Source: Pediococcus ethanolidurans
GTDB taxonomy: Bacteria > Bacillota > Bacilli > Lactobacillales > Lactobacillaceae
Length of the DNA stretch: 64,000 nucleotides
Direction of reading: 5' to 3'
Assembly (NCBI RefSeq): GCF_001437405.1
Contig: NZ_JQBY01000007.1
Coordinates: 1-64,000 of the forward strand
The notes below the pieces were generated by a model. It was not told where the DNA came from. It worked only from the letters and a program-made list of their open reading frames with translations, and did no database searches. Of this stretch, positions 45,420 through 54,851 are shown piece by piece. How positions within the stretch are numbered: the first letter of the stretch is position 1; each line of letters begins with the position of its first letter. Made by a program: the position numbers and the translations under genes.

Positions 45420-46907
45420 TTGGCAAAAAGTAAGATTCGTGTTCGTTATGCACCAAGTCCTACTGGTCATTTGCATATTGGTAATGCACGAACAGCACTA
45501 TTTAATTATCTGTTTGCGCGTCATTACAAAGGCAAGTTTATTATTCGAATTGAGGATACGGATACCAGCCGTAATATCAAGGATGGTGAACGTAGCCAAC
45601 TTGATAATCTGAAATGGTTAGGCTTGGATTGGGATGAAGGTCCTGACAAACCTGGTGACTATGGTCCTTATCGTCAGTCTGAACGAAAGGCCATTTATGA
45701 ACCTTTAATTCAAGAGTTGTTAGATAAAAAACTGGCTTATGAATCTTATGAGACAGAAGAAGAACTTCAAAAACAACGTGAAGAGCAAAAGGCGCGTGGC
45801 GAAATGCCTCGTTATGTTTATGAATATGCCGGAATGAGCGATGATGAAATTCAAGCTAAAATTGCTGAATCTAAGGCGGCTGGTTTAGAACCAGTCATTC
45901 GTTTCCGCGTTCCTGAACACAAGACTTATGCTTGGGATGACATTGTTAAAGGCAAGATCTCGTTTGACTCTAGTACAATTGGTGGCGATTTTGTCATTCA
46001 AAAACGGGATGGAATGCCAACTTATAATTTTGCTGTTGTGGTTGATGATCATAAAATGGAAATTTCACATGTTTTCCGTGGGGATGATCATGTGGCAAAC
46101 ACACCAAAACAATTGATGATTTATGAGGCCTTTGGTTGGCAACCACCTAAGTTTGGCCATATGAGTTTAATCATTAATAGTGAAACTGGCAAAAAGTTAA
46201 GTAAACGTGATGAAAGTGTGCTTCAGTTTATTGAACAGTATCGTTCATTAGGTTACTTACCGGATGCTATGCTTAATTTCATTGTGTTACTTGGTTGGTC
46301 ACCAGTTGGTGAAAGCGAAATCTTTACGCAACGTGAATTGATTAAAATGTACGATGAGAAGCGCTTGAGCAAGTCTCCGGCTGCTTTTGATGGTAAAAAG
46401 CTAGAATGGATTAATAATCAGTACGTTAAATCTGCTGATGAAGATAAAGTAATGGATTCTGCTTTACGTCAACTAATTAAGGCAGGCAATATTGAAAAGA
46501 ATCCGGCGCCACAACGCGTTGAGTGGGCACGTAAACTCATTAATGTTTACAAACGTCAAATGAGTTATACCGCGCAAATTAACGAAATGGCAGATTTATT
46601 CTTCAATGGTCCAGATGAAATTGATGAAGAATCTAAACAAGAGATTTCTGCTGAAACTGCTTTGCCAGTTCTGAAAGCAATGTATGCACAGTTTGAAAAA
46701 ATGGAAATATTTGATACAGTTGAAATTTTGGCTGCTATTAAAAAGGTGCAAAAAGCAACCGGCGTTAAGGGACGTGCTTTGTGGATGCCAATTCGAATTG
46801 CCATCACACACGAAATGCATGGTCCAGAATTACCTGAGACAATCGAACTTTTGGGTCAAAAGACAGCAATGTCACATTTGAAAGCTATGATTGATGAATT
46901 AAGCTAA
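45420..46907 (+). CDS. gltX: Glutamyl-tRNA synthetase
   Basis: Class I aminoacyl-tRNA synthetase that loads Glu onto tRNA-Glu, and in this group also onto tRNA-Gln, which is then amidated. HIGH-type motif [17 protein letters not shown] at the N-terminus and KMSKS-type motif [10 protein letters not shown] near residue 260. It is 495 residues. It starts with TTG at 45420 after GAGGCG-type sequence, with AGAAAGAGG upstream. A terminator separates it from cysS. Confidence 0.95.
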   Translation: MAKSKIRVRYAPSPTGHLHIGNARTALFNYLFARHYKGKFIIRIEDTDTSRNIKDGERSQLDNLKWLGLDWDEGPDKPGDYGPYRQSERKAIYEPLIQELLDKKLAYESYETEEELQKQREEQKARGEMPRYVYEYAGMSDDEIQAKIAESKAAGLEPVIRFRVPEHKTYAWDDIVKGKISFDSSTIGGDFVIQKRDGMPTYNFAVVVDDHKMEISHVFRGDDHVANTPKQLMIYEAFGWQPPKFGHMSLIINSETGKKLSKRDESVLQFIEQYRSLGYLPDAMLNFIVLLGWSPVGESEIFTQRELIKMYDEKRLSKSPAAFDGKKLEWINNQYVKSADEDKVMDSALRQLIKAGNIEKNPAPQRVEWARKLINVYKRQMSYTAQINEMADLFFNGPDEIDEESKQEISAETALPVLKAMYAQFEKMEIFDTVEILAAIKKVQKATGVKGRALWMPIRIAITHEMHGPELPETIELLGQKTAMSHLKAMIDELS

Positions 46908-46913
46908 AAACTT

Positions 46914-46944
46914 GAAAGAGTGGCCAAGAAGGCTGCTCTTTTTT
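46914..46944 (+). terminator. Terminator after gltX
   Basis: The stem AAAGAGTGGCC / GGCTGCTCTTT with a 5-nt loop is followed by a T run. Confidence 0.83.
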
Positions 46945-47030
46945 GTGTATGGCATAAGGAGTTTCCTAGGTTGTCTTTAAGATATGTGATAAAATCAAAC
47001 CAGAATAAAAAATGAAAAGAGGCCGTTTGG

Positions 47031-48437
47031 ATGATTAATCTTTATAATACAATGACACGTCAAAAAGAACCGTTTAAGCCAATTACTCCCGGAGTTGTGA
47101 ATATGTACGTGTGTGGCCCCACTGTATATAATTACATTCATATTGGTAATGCACGCAGTATCATTGCGTTTGATACAATTCGGCGCTATTTTGAATATCG
47201 CGGATATAAGGTTAATTTTGTTTCGAATTTTACTGATGTTGATGATCACATGATCAATACAGCTAGGCAGGATCATACGACGGTTCCAAAACTAGCTGCG
47301 AAATATATTGCAGCTTTTATGAAGGACAGTAAAGCAATTAATGTTGAACCGGCTACTGTAAATCCTCGGGCGACAGAAAATATTCCGGAAATTATTAATT
47401 TTATTCAGGTGTTGTTAGATAAGGGATACGCTTATAAATCTGATGGTGATGTTTACTATCGGACAAGAATGTTTAAAAACTATGGCAAACTTTCCGGACA
47501 AAATATTGATCAACTTGAGCAGGGCGCTAGTGAACATGTAAATGATGAGGAAACAGCACGAAAAGAAGACCCAATTGACTTTGCACTATGGAAAAAAACA
47601 AAGGCAGATGAAATTTCGTGGGAAGCACCATGGGGAAAAGGTCGTCCCGGTTGGCACATTGAATGCTCCGTTATGTCCACTAAATATTTAGGGGATACCA
47701 TTGATATTCATGGTGGTGGTGAGGACCTTGAATTTCCACATCATGAAAATGAAATTGCTCAAAGTGAGGCCAAAACAGGCAAAACGTTTGCTCATTACTG
47801 GATGCATAATGGCTTTGTCACGGTTGGTGATGAAAACGAAAAGATGAGTAAATCATTAGGTAACTTTGTGACGGTTCATGATATTATTCAAGAGATGGAT
47901 CCACAAATATTACGTTTATTTATGGCAACTACGCAGTATCGGCGGCCTATTCAGTATACCCGTGAGAATTTGGCGGAAGCTGGAAATAACTTGGCTAAAT
48001 TGCAAAACGCGTTTGCTAATTTGACTTATCGTTATCAGGGCGCAGATGAAGGAGAAAATCCGGAAATCACTACTCGGGTAAACCAGTTGACAGATGAATT
48101 CAAGCAGGCTATGGATGATGATTTTAACGTGCAAAATGGGATTGCCGTTGTTTATGAACTGGCTAAAGAATTGAATGTCTATAGTGAACGTGATGTGGTA
48201 AAACGTGACTCTCTTGATTTATTAAAAACAAGATTTGTCCAATTGGTCAGTATTTTTGGTGTTAAATTAGAAGAAACTAAATTAGAGGATGAAACCATTA
48301 AACAACTGATTGTGCAACGCGATCAAGCCAGAGAGAATAAGAATTTTCAACGCAGTGATGAAATTCGCGATCAATTAAAAGACCAGGGAATTATCTTGGA
48401 GGATACCCCCCAAGGAACTCGGTGGAAAAGGGAATAG
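47031..48437 (+). CDS. cysS: Cysteinyl-tRNA synthetase
   Basis: Class I synthetase for tRNA-Cys. Zinc ligands and HIGH motif are in [18 protein letters not shown], a further Zn ligand is in WHIECSVMS, and KMSKS occurs in [10 protein letters not shown] near residue 270. The C-terminal DALR domain follows. It is 468 residues. mrnC begins 3 bp after the stop codon, and then rlmB: this is the conserved Firmicutes order. Confidence 0.96.
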   Translation: MINLYNTMTRQKEPFKPITPGVVNMYVCGPTVYNYIHIGNARSIIAFDTIRRYFEYRGYKVNFVSNFTDVDDHMINTARQDHTTVPKLAAKYIAAFMKDSKAINVEPATVNPRATENIPEIINFIQVLLDKGYAYKSDGDVYYRTRMFKNYGKLSGQNIDQLEQGASEHVNDEETARKEDPIDFALWKKTKADEISWEAPWGKGRPGWHIECSVMSTKYLGDTIDIHGGGEDLEFPHHENEIAQSEAKTGKTFAHYWMHNGFVTVGDENEKMSKSLGNFVTVHDIIQEMDPQILRLFMATTQYRRPIQYTRENLAEAGNNLAKLQNAFANLTYRYQGADEGENPEITTRVNQLTDEFKQAMDDDFNVQNGIAVVYELAKELNVYSERDVVKRDSLDLLKTRFVQLVSIFGVKLEETKLEDETIKQLIVQRDQARENKNFQRSDEIRDQLKDQGIILEDTPQGTRWKRE

Positions 48438-48440
48438 TAA

Positions 48441-48860
48441 ATGACAGAAAATGGAGATTATAAACAATTAAATGGCATTGCCTTAGCCTATTTAGGCGAT
48501 GCAGTATACGAGGTTTACATCAGAAGACATTTAATTAACAAAGGGCTGACCAAACCAACTAAGTTGCATCATACAGCTACCAATTTTGTTTCAGCTAAAG
48601 CTCAAGCCGCTTTGATTCAGGCAATGACGGATCAGAAAATTTTAACTGAAACTGAAGAGGAGTACTTTAAACGAGGACGTAATGCAAAAAGTCATACTTC
48701 GGCTAAAAATACCTCTGTTTTAACCTATCGGATTTCCACGGGATTTGAAGCATTAATGGGTTATCTTTCTTTAAGTGGGCAACAAGAACGCTTAGATTGG
48801 CTGGCAAATTGGTGTATTGATCAAGTAGAGGAAGGAAAAATTAGTCATGCCACAAAATGA
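48441..48860 (+). CDS. mrnC: Mini-ribonuclease 3
   Basis: RNase III-like enzyme without a dsRNA-binding domain, which matures 23S rRNA ends in B. subtilis. The catalytic helix [19 protein letters not shown] has the conserved Gly-Asp. The block [15 protein letters not shown] is typical. It is 139 residues. It overlaps rlmB by 14 bp, which links two rRNA-maturation functions. Confidence 0.93.
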   Translation: MTENGDYKQLNGIALAYLGDAVYEVYIRRHLINKGLTKPTKLHHTATNFVSAKAQAALIQAMTDQKILTETEEEYFKRGRNAKSHTSAKNTSVLTYRISTGFEALMGYLSLSGQQERLDWLANWCIDQVEEGKISHATK

Positions 48861-49623
48861 AAATAAAGCACCACAAACTGAGGACGCACAGGGCGATTTT
48901 ATTATTGGACGTCATCCTGCAGTTTCGGCCTTGAAATCACAGCAAACAATCAATAAAGTGTTTGTGCAAGAAGGGCTAAAAGCCGATGCAATTCACGATA
49001 TTGTTAAGCTGGCAGAAAAACGCAAACTTATTGTGTCACAGGTACCAAAGCATAAGCTGGATCATTTAGCTGATGGACAAAATCATCAAGGAGTAGTATT
49101 GGCAATTGCTGCTTTTGAATACGCTGATTTAGATGATGTTTTTCAAAAGGCTAGTGCTAAAGATGAAGCACCTTTTGTGTTGATTTTGGATAATATTGAG
49201 GATCCACACAATTTGGGATCAATTTTACGAACAGCAGATGCTGCAGGTGTCCATGGCGTCATTATTCCTAAGCATCGGGCTGTCGGATTGACCAGTACGG
49301 TTGCCAAAACTTCAGCAGGCGCGATTGAACATGTGCCAGTTGTTCGCGTAACCAATTTAGTTAATACGGTTAAAGATTTAAAGAAACGCGGTATGTGGAT
49401 CTTTGGAACTGATATGAATGGTACCGATTATCGTAAATGGGATGCGAAAGGTTCAGTTGGTTTGATTATTGGAAACGAGGGCAAGGGAATTTCACCCCTT
49501 CTTAAAAAACAGGTCGATGAAACTTTAACGATTCCGATGGTGGGTCAGGTTCAAAGTTTGAATGCAAGTGTGGCAGCAAGCCTATTAATTTATCAAGGTT
49601 TTTCAACACGACATTCTTTATAA
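48847..49623 (+). CDS. rlmB: 23S rRNA 2'-O-methyltransferase RlmB (TrmH/SpoU family)
   Basis: SPOUT-fold methyltransferase, predicted to methylate 23S rRNA at the guanosine equivalent to E. coli G2251. The N-terminal L30e-like domain ([11 protein letters not shown]) is followed by the knotted domain: [28 protein letters not shown] and the end motif [20 protein letters not shown]. It has 258 residues and an acidic N-terminal extension of about 15 residues. The start overlaps mrnC. Confidence 0.94.
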   Translation: MPQNENKAPQTEDAQGDFIIGRHPAVSALKSQQTINKVFVQEGLKADAIHDIVKLAEKRKLIVSQVPKHKLDHLADGQNHQGVVLAIAAFEYADLDDVFQKASAKDEAPFVLILDNIEDPHNLGSILRTADAAGVHGVIIPKHRAVGLTSTVAKTSAGAIEHVPVVRVTNLVNTVKDLKKRGMWIFGTDMNGTDYRKWDAKGSVGLIIGNEGKGISPLLKKQVDETLTIPMVGQVQSLNASVAASLLIYQGFSTRHSL

Positions 49624-49656
49624 AAACCCCGACAAAAATGAAGATTACCTAGAAGA

Positions 49657-49700
49657 AAACGAAATTAACTGCGAAGTTTGCAGATGATTTCGTTTTTTTA
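49657..49700 (+). terminator. Terminator after rlmB
   Basis: The imperfect stem AAACGAAATTAACTGC / GCAGATGATTTCGTTT is followed by TTTT. No yacP homologue lies between rlmB and sigH, where it sits in Bacillus. Confidence 0.78.
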
Positions 49701-49809
49701 TTATGCTCGTAAGCAGCGTCAAATAAGCGTTTTAAACGTACGTTCCCTTGTAAAACTAATTAATAATCTGCTATATTGTTTTCTTGAGGAGGCTGGTTAG
49801 GAGTTAGGA

Positions 49810-50400
49810 ATGTTAGATAAAACATGTAAAACTGAATTGACGTTAATTGAAAAAGCCAAATTCGGTGATTCGGCAAGTTTTGAACTTTTATTTCGACAGT
49901 ATAGTCCAATTGTAATTCATATTAAGGAAAAATATTTTTTACGAGGATATGAATTAGACGATTGGTTACAAGAGGGAAGAATTGTGTTCTTTAATACAAT
50001 TGCCAACTATGATAGTAAACGACACATTACTGTAGGAAAGTTTTTTCAGGCAAACTTTCAAAATCGGGTTTGTAGTTTAATTCGTAGAGAAATGGCGTTT
50101 AAAAGACGTTCTGACTTATTCAGTAATTCTCTAGAAGCGATGCAAGAGGAAAATAACGAATATGAGCGCTTGTTTATGACTAAACATGGCGGGCCTCACG
50201 AAATGGCTGTGTTAAAGGAAAACTGTGAACGTTATTATTCAGACTTATCTATATTTGAAGCGCGAGTTTTTCGATATTTTTTTGCCGGGAAAAGCTCTAC
50301 AGAAATTGCGTCTTTATTAGGGTGTGAATCTTCCAAAGTTTTAAATGCGATCAGTCGTTGTCGAAATAAGTTTGAACAACGAATTTCTCATAATCAGTGA
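49810..50400 (+). CDS. sigH: RNA polymerase sigma-70 family factor (SigH/ComX-like)
   Basis: 196-residue alternative sigma factor. Region 2 covers about residues 20-95 with GYELDDWLQEGRIVFFNTI, and region 4 is near the C-terminus with STEIASLLGCESSKVLNAISR. Its place between rlmB and rpmG-secE-nusG corresponds to B. subtilis sigH. In lactobacilli this factor (also called SigH or ComX) is thought to control late competence genes, and its own activation conditions are unclear. GAGGAGGC and GGAGTTAGGA sequences precede the ATG. Confidence 0.88.
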   Translation: MLDKTCKTELTLIEKAKFGDSASFELLFRQYSPIVIHIKEKYFLRGYELDDWLQEGRIVFFNTIANYDSKRHITVGKFFQANFQNRVCSLIRREMAFKRRSDLFSNSLEAMQEENNEYERLFMTKHGGPHEMAVLKENCERYYSDLSIFEARVFRYFFAGKSSTEIASLLGCESSKVLNAISRCRNKFEQRISHNQ

Positions 50401-50430
50401 TAAAAATAGGGCAAATGTCCTATTTTTTGT
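50401..50430 (+). terminator. Terminator after sigH
   Basis: AAAAATAGGGCA / TGTCCTATTTTTT forms a tight hairpin with a T run directly after the stop codon. Confidence 0.83.
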
Positions 50431-50515
50431 GGTATTCAATTATATTGAAGGGTTGAAATTGACATGGTGGGGTTGGCATGATAAAGTTAACTTTGATTAA
50501 TTAGGGAGATAAATT

Positions 50516-50665
50516 ATGGCACAAAAACAAATTGCCTTAGCATGTTCGGTCTGCGGATCACGTAACTACACAGTTGCGGCCAATCCTAACCGAACCACAA
50601 GATTAGAGATTAAAAAGTATTGTAAGCACTGCAACAAGCACACATTACATCGAGAAACGCGCTAG
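50516..50665 (+). CDS. rpmG: 50S ribosomal protein L33
   Basis: 49-residue ribosomal protein with the zinc-binding pairs CSVCGSRNY and CKHCNKHT, i.e. the Zn-containing (C+) form. The conserved [14 protein letters not shown] is visible. AGGGAGAT precedes the ATG. secE starts 12 bp after the stop codon, and its ribosome-binding site abuts this gene. Confidence 0.94.
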   Translation: MAQKQIALACSVCGSRNYTVAANPNRTTRLEIKKYCKHCNKHTLHRETR

Positions 50666-50677
50666 GAGGAAAGTTCA

Positions 50678-50845
50678 ATGAAATTTATTAAAAGTGTTAT
50701 TCAAGAGATGCATGATGTGACGTGGCCAAATGGCCGTCAACTTCGCAAAGATGCGTCTTCTGTCATTGGACTCTCAGTATTCTTTGTTGGCTTTTTTGCA
50801 CTGGTAGATTGGTTAGTTCAGATTTTTCTTGGTTTATTCCAGTAA
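50678..50845 (+). CDS. secE: Preprotein translocase subunit SecE
   Basis: 55-residue single-span membrane protein, part of the SecYEG channel. The amphipathic N-terminal helix has VIQEMHDVTWPNGRQL with the conserved TWP. One membrane helix follows (about 29-52). The AGGAGGAA site is well spaced. It lies between rpmG and nusG as in other Firmicutes. Confidence 0.93.
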   Translation: MKFIKSVIQEMHDVTWPNGRQLRKDASSVIGLSVFFVGFFALVDWLVQIFLGLFQ

Positions 50846-50889
50846 AACATGGCACTAATCCAATTTTTTTGATACAATGATGGTGTTGG

Positions 50890-50917
50890 AACTTCGTGTA
50901 GACGGAGTTTTTTTATT
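50890..50917 (+). terminator. Possible terminator or attenuator between secE and nusG
   Basis: AACTTCGT / GACGGAGTT with a 3-4 nt loop and TTTTTTT lies 45 bp after secE. It would partly uncouple nusG from secE. Confidence 0.65.
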
Positions 50918-50994
50918 TTGTTTAAATTACCAGCGCGAGTCGTTTGGTTACTGCAAACTAGAATTGATTGTTAATTAAAAAAAGGAGAATACAA

Positions 50995-51540
50995 TTGGAA
51001 ACTGCTGCAAAAAATTGGTATGTTTTACATACTTATTCAGGATATGAAAATAAAGTTAAGGCAAACCTTGAGTCTCGTTCTCAATCAATGGGGATGCAGA
51101 ATAATATTTTTCGGGTAGTTGTGCCTGAAGAAGAAGAACACGAAAGCAAAAATGGTAAAGACAAAGTTACCATGAAAAAAGAATTCCCTGGCTACGTTTT
51201 AGTAGAAATGGTTATGAGTGACCAGGCTTGGTATATTGTGCGAAATACACCAGGCGTAACTGGATTTGTCGGTTCACACGGTTCAGGAAGTAAGCCATCA
51301 CCATTATTACCAGATGAGGCAGAAAGAATTTTACGTCACTTAGGGATGTCTGTTCGTCACGCTACCATTGAAGTTGAAGAAGGCGAAACTGTTAAGATCG
51401 TTGATGGTGCTTTCTCTGGTTTGACTGGTAAGATTACTGAAGTAGACAATAAGAATATGAAACTTAAAGTTAATATCAACATGTTTGGTCGCGAAACAAG
51501 CACCGAACTAGATATGGAACAAATCGATAAACTTGATTAG
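50995..51540 (+). CDS. nusG: Transcription termination/antitermination protein NusG
   Basis: 181-residue elongation factor that binds RNA polymerase and couples it to ribosomes or Rho. NGN domain: NWYVLHTYSGYENKVK, then FPGYVLVEM and NTPGVTGFVG. C-terminal KOW domain: GETVKIVDGAFSGLTGKI. The frame extends to 50968, but TTG at 50995 lies 7 bp after AAGGAG and gives the usual N-terminus. The rplK operon follows with its own promoter. Confidence 0.95.
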   Translation: METAAKNWYVLHTYSGYENKVKANLESRSQSMGMQNNIFRVVVPEEEEHESKNGKDKVTMKKEFPGYVLVEMVMSDQAWYIVRNTPGVTGFVGSHGSGSKPSPLLPDEAERILRHLGMSVRHATIEVEEGETVKIVDGAFSGLTGKITEVDNKNMKLKVNINMFGRETSTELDMEQIDKLD

Positions 51541-51545
51541 TGAGT

Positions 51546-51574
51546 TTGTCCTTTTTATGGTTACATGGTATACT
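51546..51574 (+). promoter_or_regulatory. Sigma-A promoter of the rplK-rplA operon
   Basis: TTGTCC (51546-51551) and TATACT (51569-51574) are 17 bp apart. They sit just downstream of nusG and upstream of the rplK leader. Confidence 0.72.
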
Positions 51575-51603
51575 TTTAAAGTATGCTTTTGTGCATATAT
51601 AAG

Positions 51604-51641
51604 CGTGGGAGAGGAAATTTAAATCCTCATCATACCACACA
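51604..51641 (+). promoter_or_regulatory. Putative L1-binding leader upstream of rplK
   Basis: GTGGGAG at 51605-51611 and ACCACAC at 51634-51640 flank a GAGGA/TCCTC hairpin. This mimics the L1-binding site of 23S rRNA used for autoregulation of L11-L1 operons. A similar motif precedes rplA. Confidence 0.65.
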
Positions 51642-51665
51642 CGGACTTATAAGGAGGTATGTCTC

Positions 51666-52091
51666 GTGGCAAAAAAAGTAGCAAACGTTGTTAAATTGCA
51701 AATTCCCGCCGGAAAAGCAACTCCGGCTCCACCAGTTGGTCCAGCTTTAGGACAAGCAGGTATTAATATTATGGGATTCACAAAGGAATTTAATGCACGT
51801 ACAGCTGACCAAGCTGGCATGTTAATTCCTGTTGTAATCACTGTTTATGAAGATCGTTCATTCGACTTCGTTACAAAGACTCCACCTGCTTCTGTTCTCT
51901 TGAAGAAAGCTGCCGGTGTTGAACATGGTTCTGGTGAACCTAACACAAACAAGGTTGCAACTGTAACCAAGGATCAAGTTAAGGAAATCGCCGAAACAAA
52001 AATGCAAGATCTAAACGCTGCAAACGTTGAGTCTGCAATGCGCATGGTCGAAGGTACTGCACGCAGCATGGGCTTTGAAGTTAAAGACTAA
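51666..52091 (+). CDS. rplK: 50S ribosomal protein L11
   Basis: 141-residue protein of the GTPase-associated centre. The N-terminal [20 protein letters not shown]-type block and FTKEFNART are conserved. The start is GTG at 51666 with AAGGAGG upstream. rplA follows after a second leader motif. Confidence 0.97.
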   Translation: MAKKVANVVKLQIPAGKATPAPPVGPALGQAGINIMGFTKEFNARTADQAGMLIPVVITVYEDRSFDFVTKTPPASVLLKKAAGVEHGSGEPNTNKVATVTKDQVKEIAETKMQDLNAANVESAMRMVEGTARSMGFEVKD

Positions 52092-52105
52092 GTTGTTGTA
52101 GTCGG

Positions 52106-52157
52106 ATACTCCATTAAAATGGATGTATCAAGTGGGAGGAAAATCCGTTAAACCACA
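52106..52157 (+). promoter_or_regulatory. Putative L1-binding leader upstream of rplA
   Basis: A GGATAC..TCCA / TGGA..GTATC hairpin is followed by GTGGGAGG (52132-52139) and AACCAC (52151-52156). The GTGGGAGG / ACCAC pair matches the rRNA-like L1 site and would let L1 repress its own translation. Confidence 0.68.
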
Positions 52158-52178
52158 TTTGCAAGGAGGAAAACACAG

Positions 52179-52868
52179 ATGGCAAAAAGAGGTAAAAAGT
52201 ATCAAGACGCTTTAAAGCAAGTTGATACGACAAAAGCATATGCACCAAAGGAAGCATTGGAATTAGTTAAAAAAGTTGATTTTGCTAAATTTGATGCAAC
52301 CGTAGAAACAGTATTTAAGTTAAACGTAGATACAAAACAAGCTGACCAACAATTACGTGGCGCTGTTGTTTTACCAAATGGAACAGGTAAAGAACAAACA
52401 GTTATCGTTTTTGCTAAAGGCGAAAAAGCTAAAGATGCACAAGCAGCTGGTGCAGACGTTGTGGGTGACGATGACTTAGTTCAACGTATCCAGGGCGGCT
52501 GGCTTGATTTCGATGTTGCAATTGCAACACCTGATATGATGGCTCAAGTTGGACGTTTAGGCCGAGTTCTTGGACCAAAGGGATTAATGCCTAACCCTAA
52601 GACTGGTACTGTTACAATGGATGTAACTAAGGCTGTTACAGAATCTAAAGCTGGAAAAGTTACTTACAGAACTGACCGTGATGGTAACGTTCATGTGCCA
52701 ATTGGTAAAGTATCATTTGATGCTGACAAATTACTTGGTAATTTAACAGTTATCGAGGACACTATTGTTCGTGCACGTCCTGCTTCTGTTAAAGGAACAT
52801 ACGTCCAAAACGTTTCTGTGGCTTCAACATTTGGCCCTGGCGTTCATGTTGACTTGGCACAGTTTTAA
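52179..52868 (+). CDS. rplA: 50S ribosomal protein L1
   Basis: 229-residue L1-stalk protein. Signature block: [19 protein letters not shown], and [13 protein letters not shown] near the C-terminus. AAGGAGG is 9-10 bp before the ATG. It is also the probable autoregulator that binds the leader motifs before rplK and rplA. Confidence 0.97.
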   Translation: MAKRGKKYQDALKQVDTTKAYAPKEALELVKKVDFAKFDATVETVFKLNVDTKQADQQLRGAVVLPNGTGKEQTVIVFAKGEKAKDAQAAGADVVGDDDLVQRIQGGWLDFDVAIATPDMMAQVGRLGRVLGPKGLMPNPKTGTVTMDVTKAVTESKAGKVTYRTDRDGNVHVPIGKVSFDADKLLGNLTVIEDTIVRARPASVKGTYVQNVSVASTFGPGVHVDLAQF

Positions 52869-52929
52869 TTAATTGTGTGTTGACATAGAGATGTTTTCTA
52901 TGGTAACTTGGATAAGTAAATTATAATAA

Positions 52930-53033
52930 ATTTGCCTAAGACTCAGGTGACGTTCATTCGTCTTAATTTTACCTGCCGAGGAACGTAGAAATGTAAATTT
53001 CCGTATCCCAGGTCTGGGTGCGGATTTTTTTAT
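52930..53033 (+). promoter_or_regulatory. Ribosomal L10 leader RNA with attenuator
   Basis: The leader before rplJ contains CCTAAGACTCAGGTGACG and CCTGCCGAGGAACG blocks, as in the L10-leader family, and ends in a hairpin TCCGTATCCCA / TGGGTGCGGA with TTTTTTT (53000-53030). L10(L12)4 binding is the known mechanism for autogenous control of rplJL. Confidence 0.8.
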
Positions 53034-53063
53034 AATTAAAAAAATTGCTGGAGGTGAAAATTA

Positions 53064-53570
53064 ATGAGTAAAGAAGCAATCGCTAAAAAAGCAGCAATTG
53101 TTGATACAGCTGTTGATTATTTTAGCAAAGCCGCTTCCGCAATCGTTGTTGATTCTCGTGGATTAACAGTTGCAGAAGACACTGAGTTACGTAAGGAATT
53201 ACGTGATGCTGGTGTTACATTGCATGTGATTAAAAACAAGATTTTGACTCGTGCTGCAGAAAAAGCTGGTTATAAAGACTTAAATGATGTCTTTGTTGGA
53301 CCAAGTGCTGTTGCATTCTCTGATGAGGATCCAGTAGCTCCTGCAAAGATTTTGAAGAAATTTGCTGATGAACATGACGCACTTACACTTAAGGGTGGCA
53401 TGATCGAAGGTAAAGTAGCTTCAATCGAAGAAATCAACACATATGCTTCAATGCCAAGCCGTGAAGACTTGCTCAGCATGCTTGCTAATGTATTACAAGC
53501 ACCTGTACGTAATGTGGCATATGCAGTTAAAGCTGTTGCAGATAAGAAGTCTGAAGAAGACGCTGCATAA
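53064..53570 (+). CDS. rplJ: 50S ribosomal protein L10
   Basis: 168-residue base of the L7/L12 stalk. It has [20 protein letters not shown] near the N-terminus and an Ala/Lys-rich C-terminal helix that binds L12. GGAGGTG precedes the ATG. It lies behind its autoregulatory leader and 32 bp before rplL. Confidence 0.96.
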   Translation: MSKEAIAKKAAIVDTAVDYFSKAASAIVVDSRGLTVAEDTELRKELRDAGVTLHVIKNKILTRAAEKAGYKDLNDVFVGPSAVAFSDEDPVAPAKILKKFADEHDALTLKGGMIEGKVASIEEINTYASMPSREDLLSMLANVLQAPVRNVAYAVKAVADKKSEEDAA

Positions 53571-53602
53571 TTAAATTAGACAATTAAATGGAGGATACAA
53601 AA

Positions 53603-53968
53603 ATGGCATTAGATAAAGACCAATTTATTGAAGACTTAAAAGGTGCTTCAATTACTGACTTAAATGACTTAGTTAAAGCTATCGAAGACGAATTCGGTGT
53701 TTCTGCAGCTGCCCCAGTTGCTGCTGCAGGTGCTGCTGGTGATGCAGCTGCTGCAAAGACAACATTTACTGTTGAATTAACAGAAGCTGGTTCAGCTAAG
53801 GTTAAAGCAATCAAGGCTGTTCGTGAAATCACTGGTCTTGGCTTGAAAGATGCTAAGGACCTTGTTGACAAGGCACCTTCAGCAATCAAAGAAGACGTTT
53901 CTGAAGACGAAGCAAACGATGTTAAAGCTAAGCTTGAAGCAGCTGGCGCTACAGTTACTCTTAAATAA
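53603..53968 (+). CDS. rplL: 50S ribosomal protein L7/L12
   Basis: 121-residue acidic stalk protein. N-terminal dimerisation domain, Ala/Gly-rich hinge (about 38-55) and C-terminal factor-binding domain with [15 protein letters not shown]. The frame opens 15 bp upstream, but the GGAGGAT site belongs to the ATG at 53603. Confidence 0.97.
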   Translation: MALDKDQFIEDLKGASITDLNDLVKAIEDEFGVSAAAPVAAAGAAGDAAAAKTTFTVELTEAGSAKVKAIKAVREITGLGLKDAKDLVDKAPSAIKEDVSEDEANDVKAKLEAAGATVTLK

Positions 53969-54060
53969 TTTATATAATTTGCATGCGAGACACGAATATT
54001 TCTAATTTTGATTGCGATTAGATAATCAAGATTTTAGTAAGGATGACGTGGTCTCCTGCT

Positions 54061-54098
54061 AAAAACCCTGCCAAGATATTTCTTGGCAGGGTTTTTGT
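54061..54098 (+). terminator. Terminator of the rplJ-rplL operon
   Basis: AAAAACCCTGCCAAG / CTTGGCAGGGTTTTT is a perfect 15-bp stem with a 6-nt loop and T run. Confidence 0.92.
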
Positions 54099-54189
54099 GT
54101 CTATTGGTCGTTATGTTTTCTGGTATTGGTGAAAAATGACTGTTACCAGTTTTTTTACGTAATCTGTATAAAATAAAAGGAATATATAC

Positions 54190-54790
54190 CCTCATATGCT
54201 ACGTTTTAAGCGCCTAAACCAAAAGTTGGCAGAAAATTATCTCAATCGGATTTTGTAACGTTGATCAAGAATGGTATATGGTTCACCGATGCTCATATTG
54301 TCAGTGTCAATGATCTCAAATATCATATGGAGTAAAAAAGCTGCGTTATTACTGTAAAAATGCAGTGTGGTTCTCAAAAGTCCGTTTCTATTTTTTAGTC
54401 AATCGATGAACGCCAATAAAAAAATGGTCATTCAACTATTAAAAGATTCAGTTTCACACAAAATAATTACCAAAATTATTGGTGTCCCTTAAAGTACAGT
54501 TGCTGGTCTACAGTACGATGGCCTAAAGCTTCCTCAAAAAGCTTCTTATTTACCGAAACATTCATGTTTTTTAAATTCAGATCAATTGGGTATTTCACAG
54601 TTCTCTTGTGAAGTGCTTTTTTGTGCAAGGGTATGCGCAAATGTATGTCAATTACTTTTTTGGACGCGTTGGTTATTTTTCACCTTGTCTAGTTCTTCAG
54701 CGAGGTGGCAATAGACCCTTAAAGAAATGATACTATCTGTTCTGTTTATAAAATTTGGCACAAAATGCAATTCACTTGGCGCTTAAAGCT
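54190..54790 (+). pseudogene. Decayed ISL3-family transposase remnant
   Basis: No intact frame exists in this stretch, but pieces of an ISL3-type transposase are legible in shifting plus-strand frames. These include RYYCKNAVWFSK (a worn zinc-finger region), SMNANKKMVIQLLKDSVSH plus KIITKIIGVP (helix-turn-helix region), and STVAGLQYD, then KASYLPKHSCF, where complete members have a LPKHLCFDEF-type block. Stop codons and frame changes interrupt it several times, and the catalytic core is largely lost. No clear terminal inverted repeats were found. It sits at the boundary between the ribosomal-protein operon and the accessory SDR/AraC region. Confidence 0.7.
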
Positions 54791-54851
54791 ATTACATATA
54801 CTTGCTTTGTTAGGTATAATTAGTTAAATTAACAAAGAAAGCAGGGTACCT

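Noticed and set aside
53584-53889. Minus-strand 101-residue ORF opposite rplL
   Set aside because: It mirrors the Ala-rich rplL codons, has no ribosome-binding site, and the plus-strand gene is certain.
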